DNA from: Betaproteobacteria bacterium SCN2
GTDB taxonomy: Bacteria > Pseudomonadota > Gammaproteobacteria > Burkholderiales > Thiobacillaceae
NCBI GenBank assembly: GCA_008923285.1
Contig: WBSG01000002.1
Location: forward strand, 207,187 to 271,186
DNA: 64,000 bases
Direction of reading: 5' to 3'
Shown here one piece after another: positions 31,520-40,854 of this stretch; the stretch's first letter is position 1, and every line of letters starts with the position of its first letter. A model generated the notes under the pieces. The model searched no databases. It was not told where the DNA came from and saw nothing but the letters and a program-made list of their open reading frames with translations. A program made the translations under genes and the position numbers.

Positions 31520-32923
31520 TCACATTCCAGGGTGCGGCAGGTGTTCTGCCAGCCTGGCCAGCACGCGCTCGCGGCCGAGCAGTTCCAGGGTCGCGTCGAT
31601 GGATGGGGTTTGCGGTTCGCCGGTGACCAGCACGCGCACGGGCATGGCGAGCCTGGGCATCTTGAGCTTGTATTCCCTGGCCACCTCCTTGATCAGGGCG
31701 CCCAGGCTTTCGCGGGTCCAGTCGATGTCGGCCAGGCGGTCTTTCAGCGCATGCAGGGCAGCGAGGTTTTCTTCGCTGACATGTTGCGAGAGCAGGTCGG
31801 CGCTGGGGGCGAGGTCCTGGTAGAACAACATGGCCTCGTCGGCGAGGTCATTCAGCGTTGCCGCGCGCTCTTTCACCAGAGCCACCACTTTCAATGCGTC
31901 CGGGCCCTGGTCGATGTCGAGGCCGCGCTTGCCCATGCGTTCCCTGAGGTCGGCAACGAGGTCGGCATCGCTGGCCTGCTTGATGTAGTGCTGGTTGATC
32001 CAGCGCAGCTTTTCGGTATTGAACTGGGCGGAAGAAGCGGTGATGTGGTCGAGGTCGAACCACTCGATGAACTGGCCGCGCGAGAAAATCTCATCGTCGC
32101 CATGCGACCAGCCCAGGCGGGCCAGGTAGTTGATGACGGCCTCGGGCAGGTAGCCGTCCTCGTGATACTGCATCACCGATACCGCGCCGTGGCGCTTGGA
32201 CAGCTTGGTGCCGTCATCGCCCAGGATCATGGACAGATGCGCGTACTGCGGCACCTCGGCGCCCAGCGCCCTGAGGATGTTGATCTGGCGCGGGGTGTTG
32301 TTGACGTGGTCGTCGCCGCGGATGACGTGGGTGATCTTCATGTCCCAGTCGTCCACCACTACGCAGAAGTTGTAGGTGGGGGTGCCGTCGGCGCGGGCGA
32401 TGACCAGATCGTCGAGTTCGGTGTTGGAAATCTCGATGATGCCCTTGACCAGATCCTTCCAGGCCACGCTGCCGGTGAGCGGGTTCTTGAAGCGCACCAC
32501 CGGCTGTACGCCCGACGGCGGCACCGGCAGGGTCTTGCCGGGCTCCGGGCGCCAGGTGCCGTCGTAGCGGGGCTTTTCGCCGCGCGCGCGCTGCGCTTCG
32601 CGCATGGCGTCGAGTTCCTCGGTGCTGCAATAGCAGTGATAGGCGTGGCCGCTGCCGAGCAACTGCTCGATCACTTCCTTGTAGCGCATGAAGCGGTGGG
32701 TCTGGTAAAACGGGCCTTCGTCATGCTCCAGCCCCAGCCATTGCATGCCGTCGAGAATCGCCTGCACCGCCTCCGGCGTGGAACGCTCGATGTCGGTGTC
32801 CTCGATGCGCAGGATGAACTGGCCGCGGTGATGCCGGGCGTAGGCCCAGGAAAACAGCGCGGTGCGCGCACCGCCGATGTGCAGGTAGCCGGTAGGGGAG
32901 GGGGCAAAGCGGGTTCTGACCAT
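31520..32923 (-). CDS. gltX: Glutamyl-tRNA synthetase
   Basis: 467-residue class I synthetase. It starts [20 protein letters not shown] (HIGH-like HIGG) and has KLSKRHG as its KMSKS loop and [13 protein letters not shown]. In betaproteobacteria this enzyme charges tRNA-Glu, and in some also tRNA-Gln for later amidation. The tRNA-Thr gene follows on the same strand. Confidence 0.96.
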   Translation of the reverse strand: MVRTRFAPSPTGYLHIGGARTALFSWAYARHHRGQFILRIEDTDIERSTPEAVQAILDGMQWLGLEHDEGPFYQTHRFMRYKEVIEQLLGSGHAYHCYCSTEELDAMREAQRARGEKPRYDGTWRPEPGKTLPVPPSGVQPVVRFKNPLTGSVAWKDLVKGIIEISNTELDDLVIARADGTPTYNFCVVVDDWDMKITHVIRGDDHVNNTPRQINILRALGAEVPQYAHLSMILGDDGTKLSKRHGAVSVMQYHEDGYLPEAVINYLARLGWSHGDDEIFSRGQFIEWFDLDHITASSAQFNTEKLRWINQHYIKQASDADLVADLRERMGKRGLDIDQGPDALKVVALVKERAATLNDLADEAMLFYQDLAPSADLLSQHVSEENLAALHALKDRLADIDWTRESLGALIKEVAREYKLKMPRLAMPVRVLVTGEPQTPSIDATLELLGRERVLARLAEHLPHPGM

Positions 32924-32977
32924 GGGAATGCGGACTGCCGAAAACCCGCCATTTTACGCCAAAGCACGTATCGGCGT

Positions 32978-33007
32978 TTGACCACATGGGCGGGCTTGTG
33001 GTTAAAT
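32978..33007 (+). promoter_or_regulatory. Promoter of tRNA-Val
   Basis: TTGACC (32978-32983), 18-nt spacer, TTAAAT (33002-33007). The mature tRNA starts 32 nt further on. Divergent from gltX. Confidence 0.6.
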
Positions 33008-33039
33008 TCGCCCCGTCCGTTCGGACTGCTTCTAATCTT

Positions 33040-33114
33040 GGGCAGTTAGCTCAGCGGTAGAGCACTGCCTTCACACGGCAGGGGTCACTGGTTCGATCCC
33101 AGTACTGCCCACCA
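33040..33114 (+). tRNA. tRNA-Val (CAC anticodon)
   Basis: 75 nt including CCA. The acceptor GGGCAGT pairs with ACTGCCC. The anticodon arm CTGCCTTCACACGGCAG gives anticodon CAC (GUG codons). The T arm is CACTGGTTCGATCCCAGTA-like with the standard TTCGATC loop. The 261 bp that follow hold no gene. Confidence 0.97.
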
Positions 33115-33353
33115 AGATTACCCAACAGGTTTAATTGCCCAGCCAACCGGGCCGGGCCTTCGTGCCGGCCTTCTGGCAATCGGTTCCGTGCCTCGGCAGA
33201 TGTCCCGCTTCCCTCAGCTATTGATGTTTGCAATCGAATTGATTGTTATTTGAACTTGGTCTGCGCCGGCTTTATGTGCACAATATGCAACATGGTTGCA
33301 TTAAATCATGTGTGCACTGAAGGCTTGGATTGCCGTATCAACAGACTTTAAGG

Positions 33354-33379
33354 AACAGAGAGATGAAACAGAGAGATGA
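33354..33379 (+). repeat. Tandem 13-bp duplication of a ribosome-site/start region
   Basis: Two perfect copies of AACAGAGAGATGA. Each offers AGAGAG followed by ATG. The second ATG (33376) starts the exported protein; the first (33363) is in a different frame. Confidence 0.85.
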
Positions 33380-34059
33380 ACAAGGTACGAATTTCATTGT
33401 TGCCGATCTTGACGGCGGGAGTTTTCGCGGTGTCGGCCGCCCATGCCGAGGCGCCGATGAATGTCGATGACGCCGGCACGCTGGGCAAGGGTGGCATGAA
33501 AGTCGAGGGCGTCTGGCAGCAGGACGATGAAACGCGCGGCGGTTCAATGGCTTTCGGCTTTGGTCCGACCGAAACCCTGGAACTGGAAGTCGGCGTGTCG
33601 CGTGATCGCGACGCTTCCGCCAGCCCCAGCGTGACCCTGCGCGGCGTTGGCGTTGGCGCGAAGTGGGTGCCCTACCAGAACGAAATCGGCTGGTCGCTGG
33701 GCGCGCGTTTTGACTACGGGCGTACCCGTGCGGAAGGAGAAACCGAGCACGAATACGCCCTGACCGGCCTGGCTTCCTACCGCTTCGAGAACGGACAGAT
33801 CATCCACCTGAATGCCGGCGCAACGCATGTCAAGGTTCCGGGAGACCGCGAGACTTTGCGCACCTGGGGGGTGGGTTACGAGTACCCGCTGGCGGAGCGG
33901 CTGCAATTGACGGCGGAAATCTTCGGCGAGGAGCATTCCGGGCCGGACAAGGCTGTCGGACTGCGCTACGAAATCTTCGACGGCTTCAAGGTGTCGGCTG
34001 CGATCGGCCATGGCAACGACCGCGAATTTGGCCAGGCCGGCTTTGCCTGGGAATTCTGA
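33376..34059 (+). CDS. Exported beta-rich protein, outer-membrane beta-barrel candidate
   Basis: 227 residues, family not recognised by name. Signal peptide MNKVRISLLPILTAGVFAVSAAHA, cleaved before EAPM. The rest alternates polar and hydrophobic residues with aromatic girdle positions (TETLELEVGVSR, GWSLGARFDYGRTRAE, ALTGLASYRF) and ends in ...GQAGFAWEF with terminal Phe, the signal for BAM insertion. A small 8-10 strand barrel is the best inference. The terminator at 34093 follows. Confidence 0.8.
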   Translation: MNKVRISLLPILTAGVFAVSAAHAEAPMNVDDAGTLGKGGMKVEGVWQQDDETRGGSMAFGFGPTETLELEVGVSRDRDASASPSVTLRGVGVGAKWVPYQNEIGWSLGARFDYGRTRAEGETEHEYALTGLASYRFENGQIIHLNAGATHVKVPGDRETLRTWGVGYEYPLAERLQLTAEIFGEEHSGPDKAVGLRYEIFDGFKVSAAIGHGNDREFGQAGFAWEF

Positions 34060-34092
34060 ACACAGCAAGAACAGAGGTCTTGACCAGACAAT

Positions 34093-34119
34093 AAAAAAAC
34101 CGGCCATGCCGGTTTTTTT
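34093..34119. terminator. Bidirectional rho-independent terminator
   Basis: AAAAAAACCGGC-CAT-GCCGGTTTTTTT: strong stem with T tracts on both strands, serving the exported protein (plus) and hup (minus). Confidence 0.9.
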
Positions 34120-34132
34120 ATGCCTGATCGAC

Positions 34133-34158
34133 AAGTGGCGCATGTCGATGCGCCACTT
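34133..34158. terminator. Perfect hairpin next to the hup end
   Basis: AAGTGGCGCAT - GTCG - ATGCGCCACTT, an 11-bp perfect stem 14 bp beyond the hup stop. It has no T tract itself, and the terminator at 34093-34119 follows in the hup direction. It may stabilise the hup mRNA 3' end. Confidence 0.6.
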
Positions 34159-34172
34159 TCGTAATCTGCGAT

Positions 34173-34466
34173 TTACTTCTTCTTGGCCTTCTTGCCAGCA
34201 ACGGCGGCCTTGAAGCCAGCGCCCGGGGTGAAGCGGGGCACGGTGGTGGCGGCAATCTTGATTTCCTTGCCGGTCTGGGGGTTGCGGCCGGTGCGGGCAG
34301 CGCGCTTGGAGGATTTGAAAGTGCCGAAGCCGACGAGGGTGACGGTGTCGCCCTTGGACACGGCCTTGACGACGGCCTCGATGGCTGCGTCGAGCGCCTT
34401 GCCGGCCGCTGCCTTGCTGATGTCGGCTCCCTGGGCGACGGCATCGATCAGTTCTGACTTGTTCAT
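34173..34466 (-). CDS. hup: DNA-binding protein HU
   Basis: 97 residues. [29 protein letters not shown] and the DNA-contacting arm region [26 protein letters not shown]...[10 protein letters not shown] are HU family. The C-terminus is an Ala/Lys tail (AGKKAKKK) that extends slightly beyond the E. coli protein. It is a nucleoid protein that bends DNA. Confidence 0.95.
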   Translation of the reverse strand: MNKSELIDAVAQGADISKAAAGKALDAAIEAVVKAVSKGDTVTLVGFGTFKSSKRAARTGRNPQTGKEIKIAATTVPRFTPGAGFKAAVAGKKAKKK

Positions 34467-34531
34467 GGATTCTCCTTTGGTTAGTGGAAGCCTGATGCTA
34501 CCAGCGTTTCAGGCATTTGTGTGCGGCTGGA

Positions 34532-35221
34532 CTAGCGCAGGCGCTCAAATTGTACCTGCGTGCGCAACTCGCCCTCGAATAGTGTATCAATATTGACCAT
34601 TCCGGCCTTCTGGCGGACCCGAAAGCCGGTCTGTTCGGGTGGGGAAATGTCGATTATCTGCAACAGTCCGGCCGGGTACTCCAGCTTCAGCGATACCTGC
34701 ATGGGGTAGTAGCCATCGAGGAACTTGCGCATGTAAGGGCCGTTGTTGAGGGTGAAATAGCCGCTGCCGGAATCATTGAGGGCGCGGGTTTGCGCCGCGA
34801 GGCACAGGCGCGCGCCGGTGCCGACCTCCCGCAGTTGTACCGAAGCGCCCTCCACCCAGGCCTTGCCGATGGCGCGCGATTCCAGCAGGCGCAGGTTGCG
34901 GATATAGCCTGCGCGGAAAGTGATCTGGGCACGCGGGACAGCATCGAGATTGTCGTGGCATTGCTCCAGCTCGGTCCAGCCGCTGGCGAGGCTGTCCTCG
35001 GTGATGCGTATGCGGTTCTGATGGTGGTGCACGGGCTTGTCCGGCGCCGTGCCGAGAAAGGTCAACTGGCCCTCGTTGACCTCGGCCGTGCTCTTGGCGT
35101 TGAACCAGGCGTCCAGATCTTCTGCGTTCATGGGCGGCGCTGGCGCTGCCCATGCCGGCGCCGCCGTGCCCGACACCAAGGCTGCCAGAACGAATGGGAG
35201 TGCGCGCAGGAGAGGCATCAT
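34532..35221 (-). CDS. Exported protein of unknown function
   Basis: 229 residues, not recognised. Signal peptide MMPLLRALPFVLAALVSGTAAPAWA. The mature part is beta-rich, with LTFLGTAPDKPVHHHQNRIRITEDSLASGWTELEQCHDNLDAVPRAQITF and a C-terminal domain ending in FEGELRTQVQFERLR. One Cys pair (QC...LCL) might form a disulfide. The start is taken at ATG 35221, since an in-frame TTG 18 bp upstream would spoil the signal peptide. It is divergent from the UbiB-like gene. Confidence 0.75.
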   Translation of the reverse strand: MMPLLRALPFVLAALVSGTAAPAWAAPAPPMNAEDLDAWFNAKSTAEVNEGQLTFLGTAPDKPVHHHQNRIRITEDSLASGWTELEQCHDNLDAVPRAQITFRAGYIRNLRLLESRAIGKAWVEGASVQLREVGTGARLCLAAQTRALNDSGSGYFTLNNGPYMRKFLDGYYPMQVSLKLEYPAGLLQIIDISPPEQTGFRVRQKAGMVNIDTLFEGELRTQVQFERLR

Positions 35222-35332
35222 CGAAGACAGGTCCGCCAAATATTTGGTTAAGGAAACCTCCGGAATGGCTTAATCTTAAGGTGAAACGGAATTCGACACA
35301 TCTGTCCCCGCCGCCACGGAAACAAAACATAA

Positions 35333-37012
35333 ATGCTCTGGGAAACCATCACCGTCATCCGCGACCTCCACCGTCTGCACGAAATCGCCTCCATCATGAT
35401 CCGCTACGGCTGGGGCGATCTCGTCCGCCTGCTGGGCATGGCCCATGCGCTGGAGCGCGCCGGCCGCCTCCTGCACTGGCAGACCACCAACGAGATTTCG
35501 CGCCTGGACCCCGCGGTCCGCATCCGCATGGCCCTGGAGGAACTGGGCCCGACCTTCATCAAGTTCGGCCAGCTGATGGCTACCCGGGTGGACATGTTTC
35601 CGCCGGCCTGGATCGATGAATTCGAGAAGCTGCACCAGCGCGTGCCGCCTTCCGATTATGCGCTCATCCACGCCGAGCTGACCAAGGCGCTGGGCCGCCC
35701 GCCGGAAGAAGCGTTTGCCGAATTCGAGGCCGAGCCGCTGGCGGCCGCCTCGATCGCTCAGGTGCACCGGGCAGTGCTGGCCGACGGCAGCAGGGTGGTG
35801 GTCAAGGTGCGCCGCCCCGGCATCGAGGCCAAGATCGAGGCCGACCTGCGTATCCTCGAACACGTCGCCAAGCTGGTCGAAAGCGAAATGCCCGACATGC
35901 GCCGCTACCAGCCAGTGCGCATGGTCGGAGAGTTCCGTCGTTCCATCATCCGCGAGCTCGACATGATCCGCGAGGCGCGCAACATCGACAAGTTCTCTCG
36001 CAACTTCGCGCACGACGAGAACGTGCACATACCCAGGGTCTACTGGGAATACACCTCGCATGCGGTCAACGTGCAGGAAGAACTGCGCGGCATCAAGGGG
36101 GTCAATCGCGAGATGCTGGCAGAAAACGGCCTGGACGCCATCGTGCTGGGCTCGCGCGGCAGCGACGTGGTGCTGAAAATGATCCTGCTGGACGGCTATT
36201 TCCATGCCGATCCGCATCCCGGCAACATCATCTTCCTGCCGGGAAACCGCATCGGCATCATCGATTTCGGCATGATCGGCCATCTCACCGAGCGCCGGCG
36301 CAACGAGATCGTCAATCTGCTGCACGCCATCGTTTATCGGGACGAAAACGGCATACGCGAAGTGCTGCTCGACTGGGCAGGCGATGCCGAGATCGACGAG
36401 GCGCGTCTCACGCACGATCTTGCCGAACTGGTGTTCAGCTACGACGACCTCAAGATCAAGGACGTCAATGTCGGCGCGCTGCTGCAGGATATCACCACCA
36501 TCATGCGCGACAACTCGCTGGTGCTGCCGGCCGACCTGACCCTGTTGTTCAAGACCATCATCACCCTGGAAGGCCTCGGGCAGCAACTGAACCCCGATTA
36601 CCACATGGTCGACCAGATCCAGCCCTTCATCGAGCAGGTGATCGGCGAGCGCTACACGCCGCAGGCCTTGATGGCGCGCGGGCGCAAAAGCCTGCGCGAG
36701 GTCGCCGGCATCATTGCCGGATTGCCACGCGACCTGTCCCATCTACTGCGCGAGGCGCGCCGCGGCCGCATCAGGATTGACCTCGACCTCAAGCGGCTCG
36801 ACCATTTCGGCCACCAGCTGGACCAGGCCAGCAACCGCCTGACCATGGGCATCCTCACCGCTTCGCTGGTGATCGGTTCGTCCATCATCATGACGGTAGA
36901 GGGCGGGCCGACCCTGTTCGGCCTGCCGCTGTTCGGATTGCTGGGTTTCCTGATCGCCTTCTTCAACAGCCTGTGGATCCTGTTTTCCATCTGGCGTTCC
37001 GGCAAGCACTGA
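35333..37012 (+). CDS. ABC1/UbiB-family atypical kinase
   Basis: 559 residues. ELGPTFIKFGQLMATR holds the KxGQ motif, EPLAAASIAQVHRAVLADG the Ala-rich nucleotide loop, then VVVKVRRPGI, GYFHADPHPGNI and IGIIDFGMIG. Two C-terminal membrane helices end the protein (LTASLVIGSSIIMTVEG and LFGLLGFLIAFFNSLWILF). UbiB proteins support ubiquinone biosynthesis or lipid/quinone transport. This copy is not beside ubiE/ubiJ, so it may be a paralogue with another lipid role. Confidence 0.9.
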   Translation: MLWETITVIRDLHRLHEIASIMIRYGWGDLVRLLGMAHALERAGRLLHWQTTNEISRLDPAVRIRMALEELGPTFIKFGQLMATRVDMFPPAWIDEFEKLHQRVPPSDYALIHAELTKALGRPPEEAFAEFEAEPLAAASIAQVHRAVLADGSRVVVKVRRPGIEAKIEADLRILEHVAKLVESEMPDMRRYQPVRMVGEFRRSIIRELDMIREARNIDKFSRNFAHDENVHIPRVYWEYTSHAVNVQEELRGIKGVNREMLAENGLDAIVLGSRGSDVVLKMILLDGYFHADPHPGNIIFLPGNRIGIIDFGMIGHLTERRRNEIVNLLHAIVYRDENGIREVLLDWAGDAEIDEARLTHDLAELVFSYDDLKIKDVNVGALLQDITTIMRDNSLVLPADLTLLFKTIITLEGLGQQLNPDYHMVDQIQPFIEQVIGERYTPQALMARGRKSLREVAGIIAGLPRDLSHLLREARRGRIRIDLDLKRLDHFGHQLDQASNRLTMGILTASLVIGSSIIMTVEGGPTLFGLPLFGLLGFLIAFFNSLWILFSIWRSGKH

Positions 37013-37083
37013 CAGGGCTCGCAACTGCGTTTGCCGACGTTGGTTGACTCCGGCGGGGCCGAAATCGCGCATCTGAGCAATGT

Positions 37084-37108
37084 GCCGGCAGGGTCGAAGC
37101 CTGCCGGC
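37084..37108. terminator. GC-rich hairpin after the UbiB-like gene
   Basis: GCCGGCAGG - GTCGAAG - CCTGCCGGC, a perfect 9-bp stem 71 bp past the stop, without a T tract. Confidence 0.45.
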
Positions 37109-37248
37109 CTGGCGCCTGCTTTCGAACGGACTGTCTGGCAGCCGGTGTTTCCGCCCCGGAAGGCGGTGCGGCCGACAGCAGGCTCAGGCGCAACGTCCAC
37201 CCTGGCTGCGGTAACATGCGGCTCTTGTTCCGCACCCGAGCGCAGCAC

Positions 37249-39195
37249 GTGACGACTGCTTTCACAGAACTGGAAAGAATCTTCGCCTCCGATGGGGTGT
37301 TTTCCGCTCGCCTGGCGCAGTATCGATTTCGTCCGCAGCAACTGGACATGTCCAGAGGCATCGCCGCTGTGCTGGCCGAGGGCGGCGTGCTGGTCGCCGA
37401 GGCCGGCACCGGCACCGGCAAGACGCTGGCCTATCTCGTGCCGGCGCTGCTCGCAGGCGGCAAGACCATCGTCTCCACCGGCACCAAGGCCCTGCAGGAC
37501 CAGCTCTACCGGCGCGACATCCCGGCCGTGCTGCAAGCCCTGTCGCTGCCGGTCAGGACTGCGCTGCTGAAGGGCCGCGCCAATTACGTTTGCCACTTCC
37601 ATCTCGAGCGCAACCTCGCCGACGGCCGCTTCGCCAGTCCGGACGAGGCCGCGACCCTGCACCGTATCCAGCGTTTCGCGCTGACCAGCGACAGCGGCGA
37701 CCGCAGCGAGGCCACCGGCATCCGCGAAACCCATCCGGCCTGGAGCTATGCCGTGTCCACGCGCGAAAACTGCCTCGGCAGCGAATGCGCGCATTTTCGC
37801 GACTGCTTCGTCATGAAAGCGCGCAAGGAAGCGCTGGAGTCCGAACTGGTGGTGGTGAATCACCATCTGTTCTTCGCCGACCTGTGGCTGCGCGACGAAG
37901 GCGTGGCCGAACTCTTGCCGGCCAGCCACAACGTCATCCTCGACGAAGCGCACCAGTTGGCCGATACCGCCGCGCTGTTCTTCGGCCAGTCGGTGTCCAC
38001 AGGCCAGGTCATCGACCTCGCGCGCGATGCGCGCCAGACCGCGCTGGTGTTCGCGAAGGACACGCCGGCCCTGGCGCAGGCCGCAGAAAAGCTCGACAAG
38101 GCGGCGAAGAGCCTCAGGATGTCGGTGCCGGAATTGAACCTGCGCCTGCCGGCAAAACTGGCGCAGAACCGCGCCGACTTCGTCGGCGCGCTGGAAGCAG
38201 CCAAGTCTGCATTGGCCGAACTCGATGCAGGGCTGAAGGCCCAGGCCGAGCGCGCCGAAGAACTCGCGGACTGCCATGTGCGCTCGCAGGACATGATCCG
38301 CCGCCTGGAGAACTGGCAGGGCAGGGACGAGGCCGACTGGGTGCGCTGGGTGGAAACCATGGGCCGCTCAATGACCCTGCACGCCACGCCGCTGTCGGTG
38401 GCCGATTTTTTTGGCGCCCAGGTCATGCAGGACGGCCGCGCCTGGGTGCTGACTTCGGCCACGCTCAGCGTCGGCGGCGATTTTTCGCACCTGCTTTCGC
38501 GCCTGGGCCTGGCAGAGGCCAAGACCCTGTGCGTGGACAGCCCTTTCGATTACCCCAGCCAGGGCCTGATTTACCTGCCGACCGGCTTGCCCGAACCCAA
38601 CACGCGTGAGCACACCCAGGCCGTGGTCGATGCTGCGCTGCCGGTGCTGGAGGCGAGTGGGGGGCGCGCCTTCATGCTGTTCACTTCGCTGCGCGCGCTC
38701 GATAACGCCAGGGCCATGCTGGCCGAGGCCTTCAAGCAGCGCGGGCTGGATTTCCCGGTGCTGGCCCAGGGCGACGAGCCGAAACAGGTGCTGCTGGAAC
38801 GTTTCCAGCAGTCAGGCCGTGCCGTTCTGCTGGGCAGCCAGAGCTTCTGGGAAGGCGTGGACATGCCGGGCGAGGCGCTGTCGGTGGTGATCATCGACAA
38901 GCTGCCGTTCGCGCCGCCGGATGACCCGGTGGTGGCGGCGCGCATCGCCCGCATCAATGAGTCCGGCGGCAACGCCTTCATGGACTACCAGCTGCCGGAA
39001 GCAGTGATCTCGCTCAAGCAGGGCGCCGGGCGGCTCATCCGCACCGAGACCGACCGCGGCGTGCTCATGCTGTGCGACCCGCGTCTGATGGGCAAGGCCT
39101 ACGGCCGCAAGGTGCTGGATGCGCTGCCGCCGATGCAGCGCACGCGCAAGCTGGAGGATGTGCGCGGCTTTTTCGTGACCGAGGTGACGGCGTGA
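37249..39195 (+). CDS. ATP-dependent DNA helicase, DinG/YoaA (XPD-like) family
   Basis: 648 residues. AEAGTGTGKTLAYLVPAL is Walker A and VILDEAHQLADTA the DEAH box. Fe-S cysteines are around NYVCHFH, NCLGSECAHFRDCF. LGSQSFWEGVDMPGEALSVVII and QGAGRLIRTETDRGVLMLCD are the later XPD motifs. It is a 5'-3' helicase for damaged or R-loop DNA. I prefer GTG 37249 (MTTAFTELE); ATG 37216 is 11 codons upstream in frame, and neither has a clear ribosome site. It ends in a 4-bp overlap with the HIRAN gene. Confidence 0.92.
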   Translation: MTTAFTELERIFASDGVFSARLAQYRFRPQQLDMSRGIAAVLAEGGVLVAEAGTGTGKTLAYLVPALLAGGKTIVSTGTKALQDQLYRRDIPAVLQALSLPVRTALLKGRANYVCHFHLERNLADGRFASPDEAATLHRIQRFALTSDSGDRSEATGIRETHPAWSYAVSTRENCLGSECAHFRDCFVMKARKEALESELVVVNHHLFFADLWLRDEGVAELLPASHNVILDEAHQLADTAALFFGQSVSTGQVIDLARDARQTALVFAKDTPALAQAAEKLDKAAKSLRMSVPELNLRLPAKLAQNRADFVGALEAAKSALAELDAGLKAQAERAEELADCHVRSQDMIRRLENWQGRDEADWVRWVETMGRSMTLHATPLSVADFFGAQVMQDGRAWVLTSATLSVGGDFSHLLSRLGLAEAKTLCVDSPFDYPSQGLIYLPTGLPEPNTREHTQAVVDAALPVLEASGGRAFMLFTSLRALDNARAMLAEAFKQRGLDFPVLAQGDEPKQVLLERFQQSGRAVLLGSQSFWEGVDMPGEALSVVIIDKLPFAPPDDPVVAARIARINESGGNAFMDYQLPEAVISLKQGAGRLIRTETDRGVLMLCDPRLMGKAYGRKVLDALPPMQRTRKLEDVRGFFVTEVTA

Positions 39196-39572
39196 CCCGC
39201 TGGCTGGCCGTCGCGCTCGCTTGCCTTTGCCTCCACGCCTGGGCCGAGACGCAGGCGCACATCCTGCTGCAGGATTCGCCGCTTGCCGGCTTCCAGTACC
39301 ACGCCGGCAAGCAGTTGTGGGATGAAATGAAAGTCGGCGATGCCCTCGAACTGGTGCGCGAGCCGGACAATCCTTATGACGCGAAAGCCGTGCGCGTGGA
39401 CTGGCGAGGGCAGAAACTGGGTTATCTGCCGCGGCGCGAAAATGCCGATATCGCGCGCCTCATGGACAATGGCGCAAAACTGGAAGCGCGCATTACCAGA
39501 TTGGTGGAGTCGCGCGATCCCTGGCAACGCGTGCGCTTCGAAATCCTCGCGCCATTGGAAGCACGGCAATAA
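39192..39572 (+). CDS. Exported HIRAN-domain protein
   Basis: 126 residues from GTG 39192. The first 18 (MTRWLAVALACLCLHAWA) look like a cleavable signal peptide. The remainder is a HIRAN domain: ILLQDSPLAGFQYHAG, DALELVREPDNPYDAKAVRVDWRGQKLGYLPRRENADIARLMD. HIRAN is known as a DNA 3'-end-binding module of HLTF/Rad5-type proteins; its role in an exported protein is unclear. It is coupled to the DinG-like gene (GTGA overlap). Confidence 0.88.
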   Translation: MTRWLAVALACLCLHAWAETQAHILLQDSPLAGFQYHAGKQLWDEMKVGDALELVREPDNPYDAKAVRVDWRGQKLGYLPRRENADIARLMDNGAKLEARITRLVESRDPWQRVRFEILAPLEARQ

Positions 39573-39583
39573 AAATCGTGTAT

Positions 39584-39655
39584 ACACAGAGGAAACAGAG
39601 GTAACGGAGGAAACCATAAAACTGATTTTTTCCGTTACCTCTGTTCCCTCTGTGT
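39584..39655. repeat. Intercistronic hairpin element E
   Basis: Left arm ACACAGAGGAAACAGAGG... (39584-39613) and right arm ending CCTCTGTGT (39626-39655) are complementary at about 27 of 30 positions. The apex is GGAGGAAACC. It is homologous to element B and lies between the HIRAN gene and tsaB. Confidence 0.85.
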
Positions 39656-39702
39656 CGACTTGTTTTGTGTCCATGCTTTTCAAAAAACCGGATAATGCCG
39701 GC

Positions 39703-40386
39703 ATGCGCATCCTCGCTGTCGAAACCTCCACCGAGTACTGTTCCGTCGCCCTTTATCGCGATGGCGAGGTGCGCTCGCTGGGCGAACTGGCCGGGCAGCG
39801 CCACAGCGAAATTTTGCTCGGCATGCTTGATCAACTGCTGAGGGAGGCCGGCTGCAGCTTGCAGGATCTCGGCGGCATCGCTTTCGGCGCCGGCCCCGGT
39901 TCCTTCACCGGCGTGCGCATTGCCGCCAGCGTGGCGCAAGGACTGGCTCTGGGGCTGGATCTGCCGGTCATGCCGGTCTGCACCCTTGAAGCGCTGGCTG
40001 AAGCGTCTAAGCATGACCACGTTGCCTGCGCCCTGGATGCGCGTCTCGACGAAGTGTATTTCGCGGCTTACGAGCGTGAAGGCGACAGCTGGCGTGCGCT
40101 CGTCGAGCCGTGCCTGTCCGCCATCGGCGAATTGCCCGGGCTGCCGGGTGCGGGCTGGGTCGGCGTGGGCAGCGGCTTTGCCATCCTGGACCAGGAATTG
40201 GCGCACCATCTGCAGTTATCCGACACTCACCCGCAGCGGTTTCCCGAAGCGGCTGCCGTGGCCGCGCTCGGCGCGCGCCTGCTGGCGAATGGCGGCGGCG
40301 TCGACGCTGCTGCCGCCCAGCCGCTCTATCTGCGCGACAAGGTCGCCATGACCACCACCGAGCGCCACGCGCGAGGCTACAAATGA
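39703..40386 (+). CDS. tsaB: tRNA t6A biosynthesis protein TsaB
   Basis: 227 residues, ASKHA fold: MRILAVETSTEYCSVAL, GQRHSEILLGMLDQLLREAG, GIAFGAGPGSFTGVRIAAS. TsaB joins TsaD and TsaE to transfer threonylcarbamoyl to A37 of ANN-decoding tRNAs. I start at ATG 39703 as in relatives, 30 bp after another in-frame ATG. The stop overlaps rimI (ATGA). Confidence 0.94.
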   Translation: MRILAVETSTEYCSVALYRDGEVRSLGELAGQRHSEILLGMLDQLLREAGCSLQDLGGIAFGAGPGSFTGVRIAASVAQGLALGLDLPVMPVCTLEALAEASKHDHVACALDARLDEVYFAAYEREGDSWRALVEPCLSAIGELPGLPGAGWVGVGSGFAILDQELAHHLQLSDTHPQRFPEAAAVAALGARLLANGGGVDAAAAQPLYLRDKVAMTTTERHARGYK

Positions 40387-40844
40387 GCGCGGTGCTCAAG
40401 CTGGTCCACAACATCAGGACCATGCGCGATGCCGACATCCCGGCCGTGCTGCTGGTGGAGAAGGACAGCTATGAATTTCCCTGGAGCGCCGGCAATTTCA
40501 TCGATTCCATCCATGCCGGCTATCACGCCTGGGTCTACGAGGTCGGCGGGGAAATCATCGGCCATGCGGTGCTGACGAGGGTGCTCGACGAGGCGCATCT
40601 GCTCAACATCACCATCGCGCCGGGCTGGCGCCGGCAGGGACTGGGCCGTGTGCTGCTGGGCCACGCCATGGATTTTGCCCGCCAGCAACTGGTCCGCACG
40701 CTGTACCTGGAAGTGCGCCCGAGCAATCGGCCGGCGATCGAACTTTACGAGAAAACCGGCTTCGAGGCCTTCGCCTTGCGCAAGGGCTATTACCCGGCGC
40801 GGGAAGGGCGCGAGGATGCGCTGGTGATGAGGACCATGCTGTGA
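40383..40844 (+). CDS. rimI: Ribosomal protein S18-alanine N-acetyltransferase
   Basis: 153-residue GNAT: IRTMRDADIPAVLLVEKDSYEFPWSAGNFIDSI, acetyl-CoA loop IAPGWRRQGLGRVLL, and LEVRPSNRPAIELYEKTGFEAFALRKGYYP with the RimI-type LEVR and Y. The tsaB-rimI-udg order is standard in this class. Confidence 0.94.
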   Translation: MSAVLKLVHNIRTMRDADIPAVLLVEKDSYEFPWSAGNFIDSIHAGYHAWVYEVGGEIIGHAVLTRVLDEAHLLNITIAPGWRRQGLGRVLLGHAMDFARQQLVRTLYLEVRPSNRPAIELYEKTGFEAFALRKGYYPAREGREDALVMRTML

Positions 40845-40854
40845 GGGTCCATCC

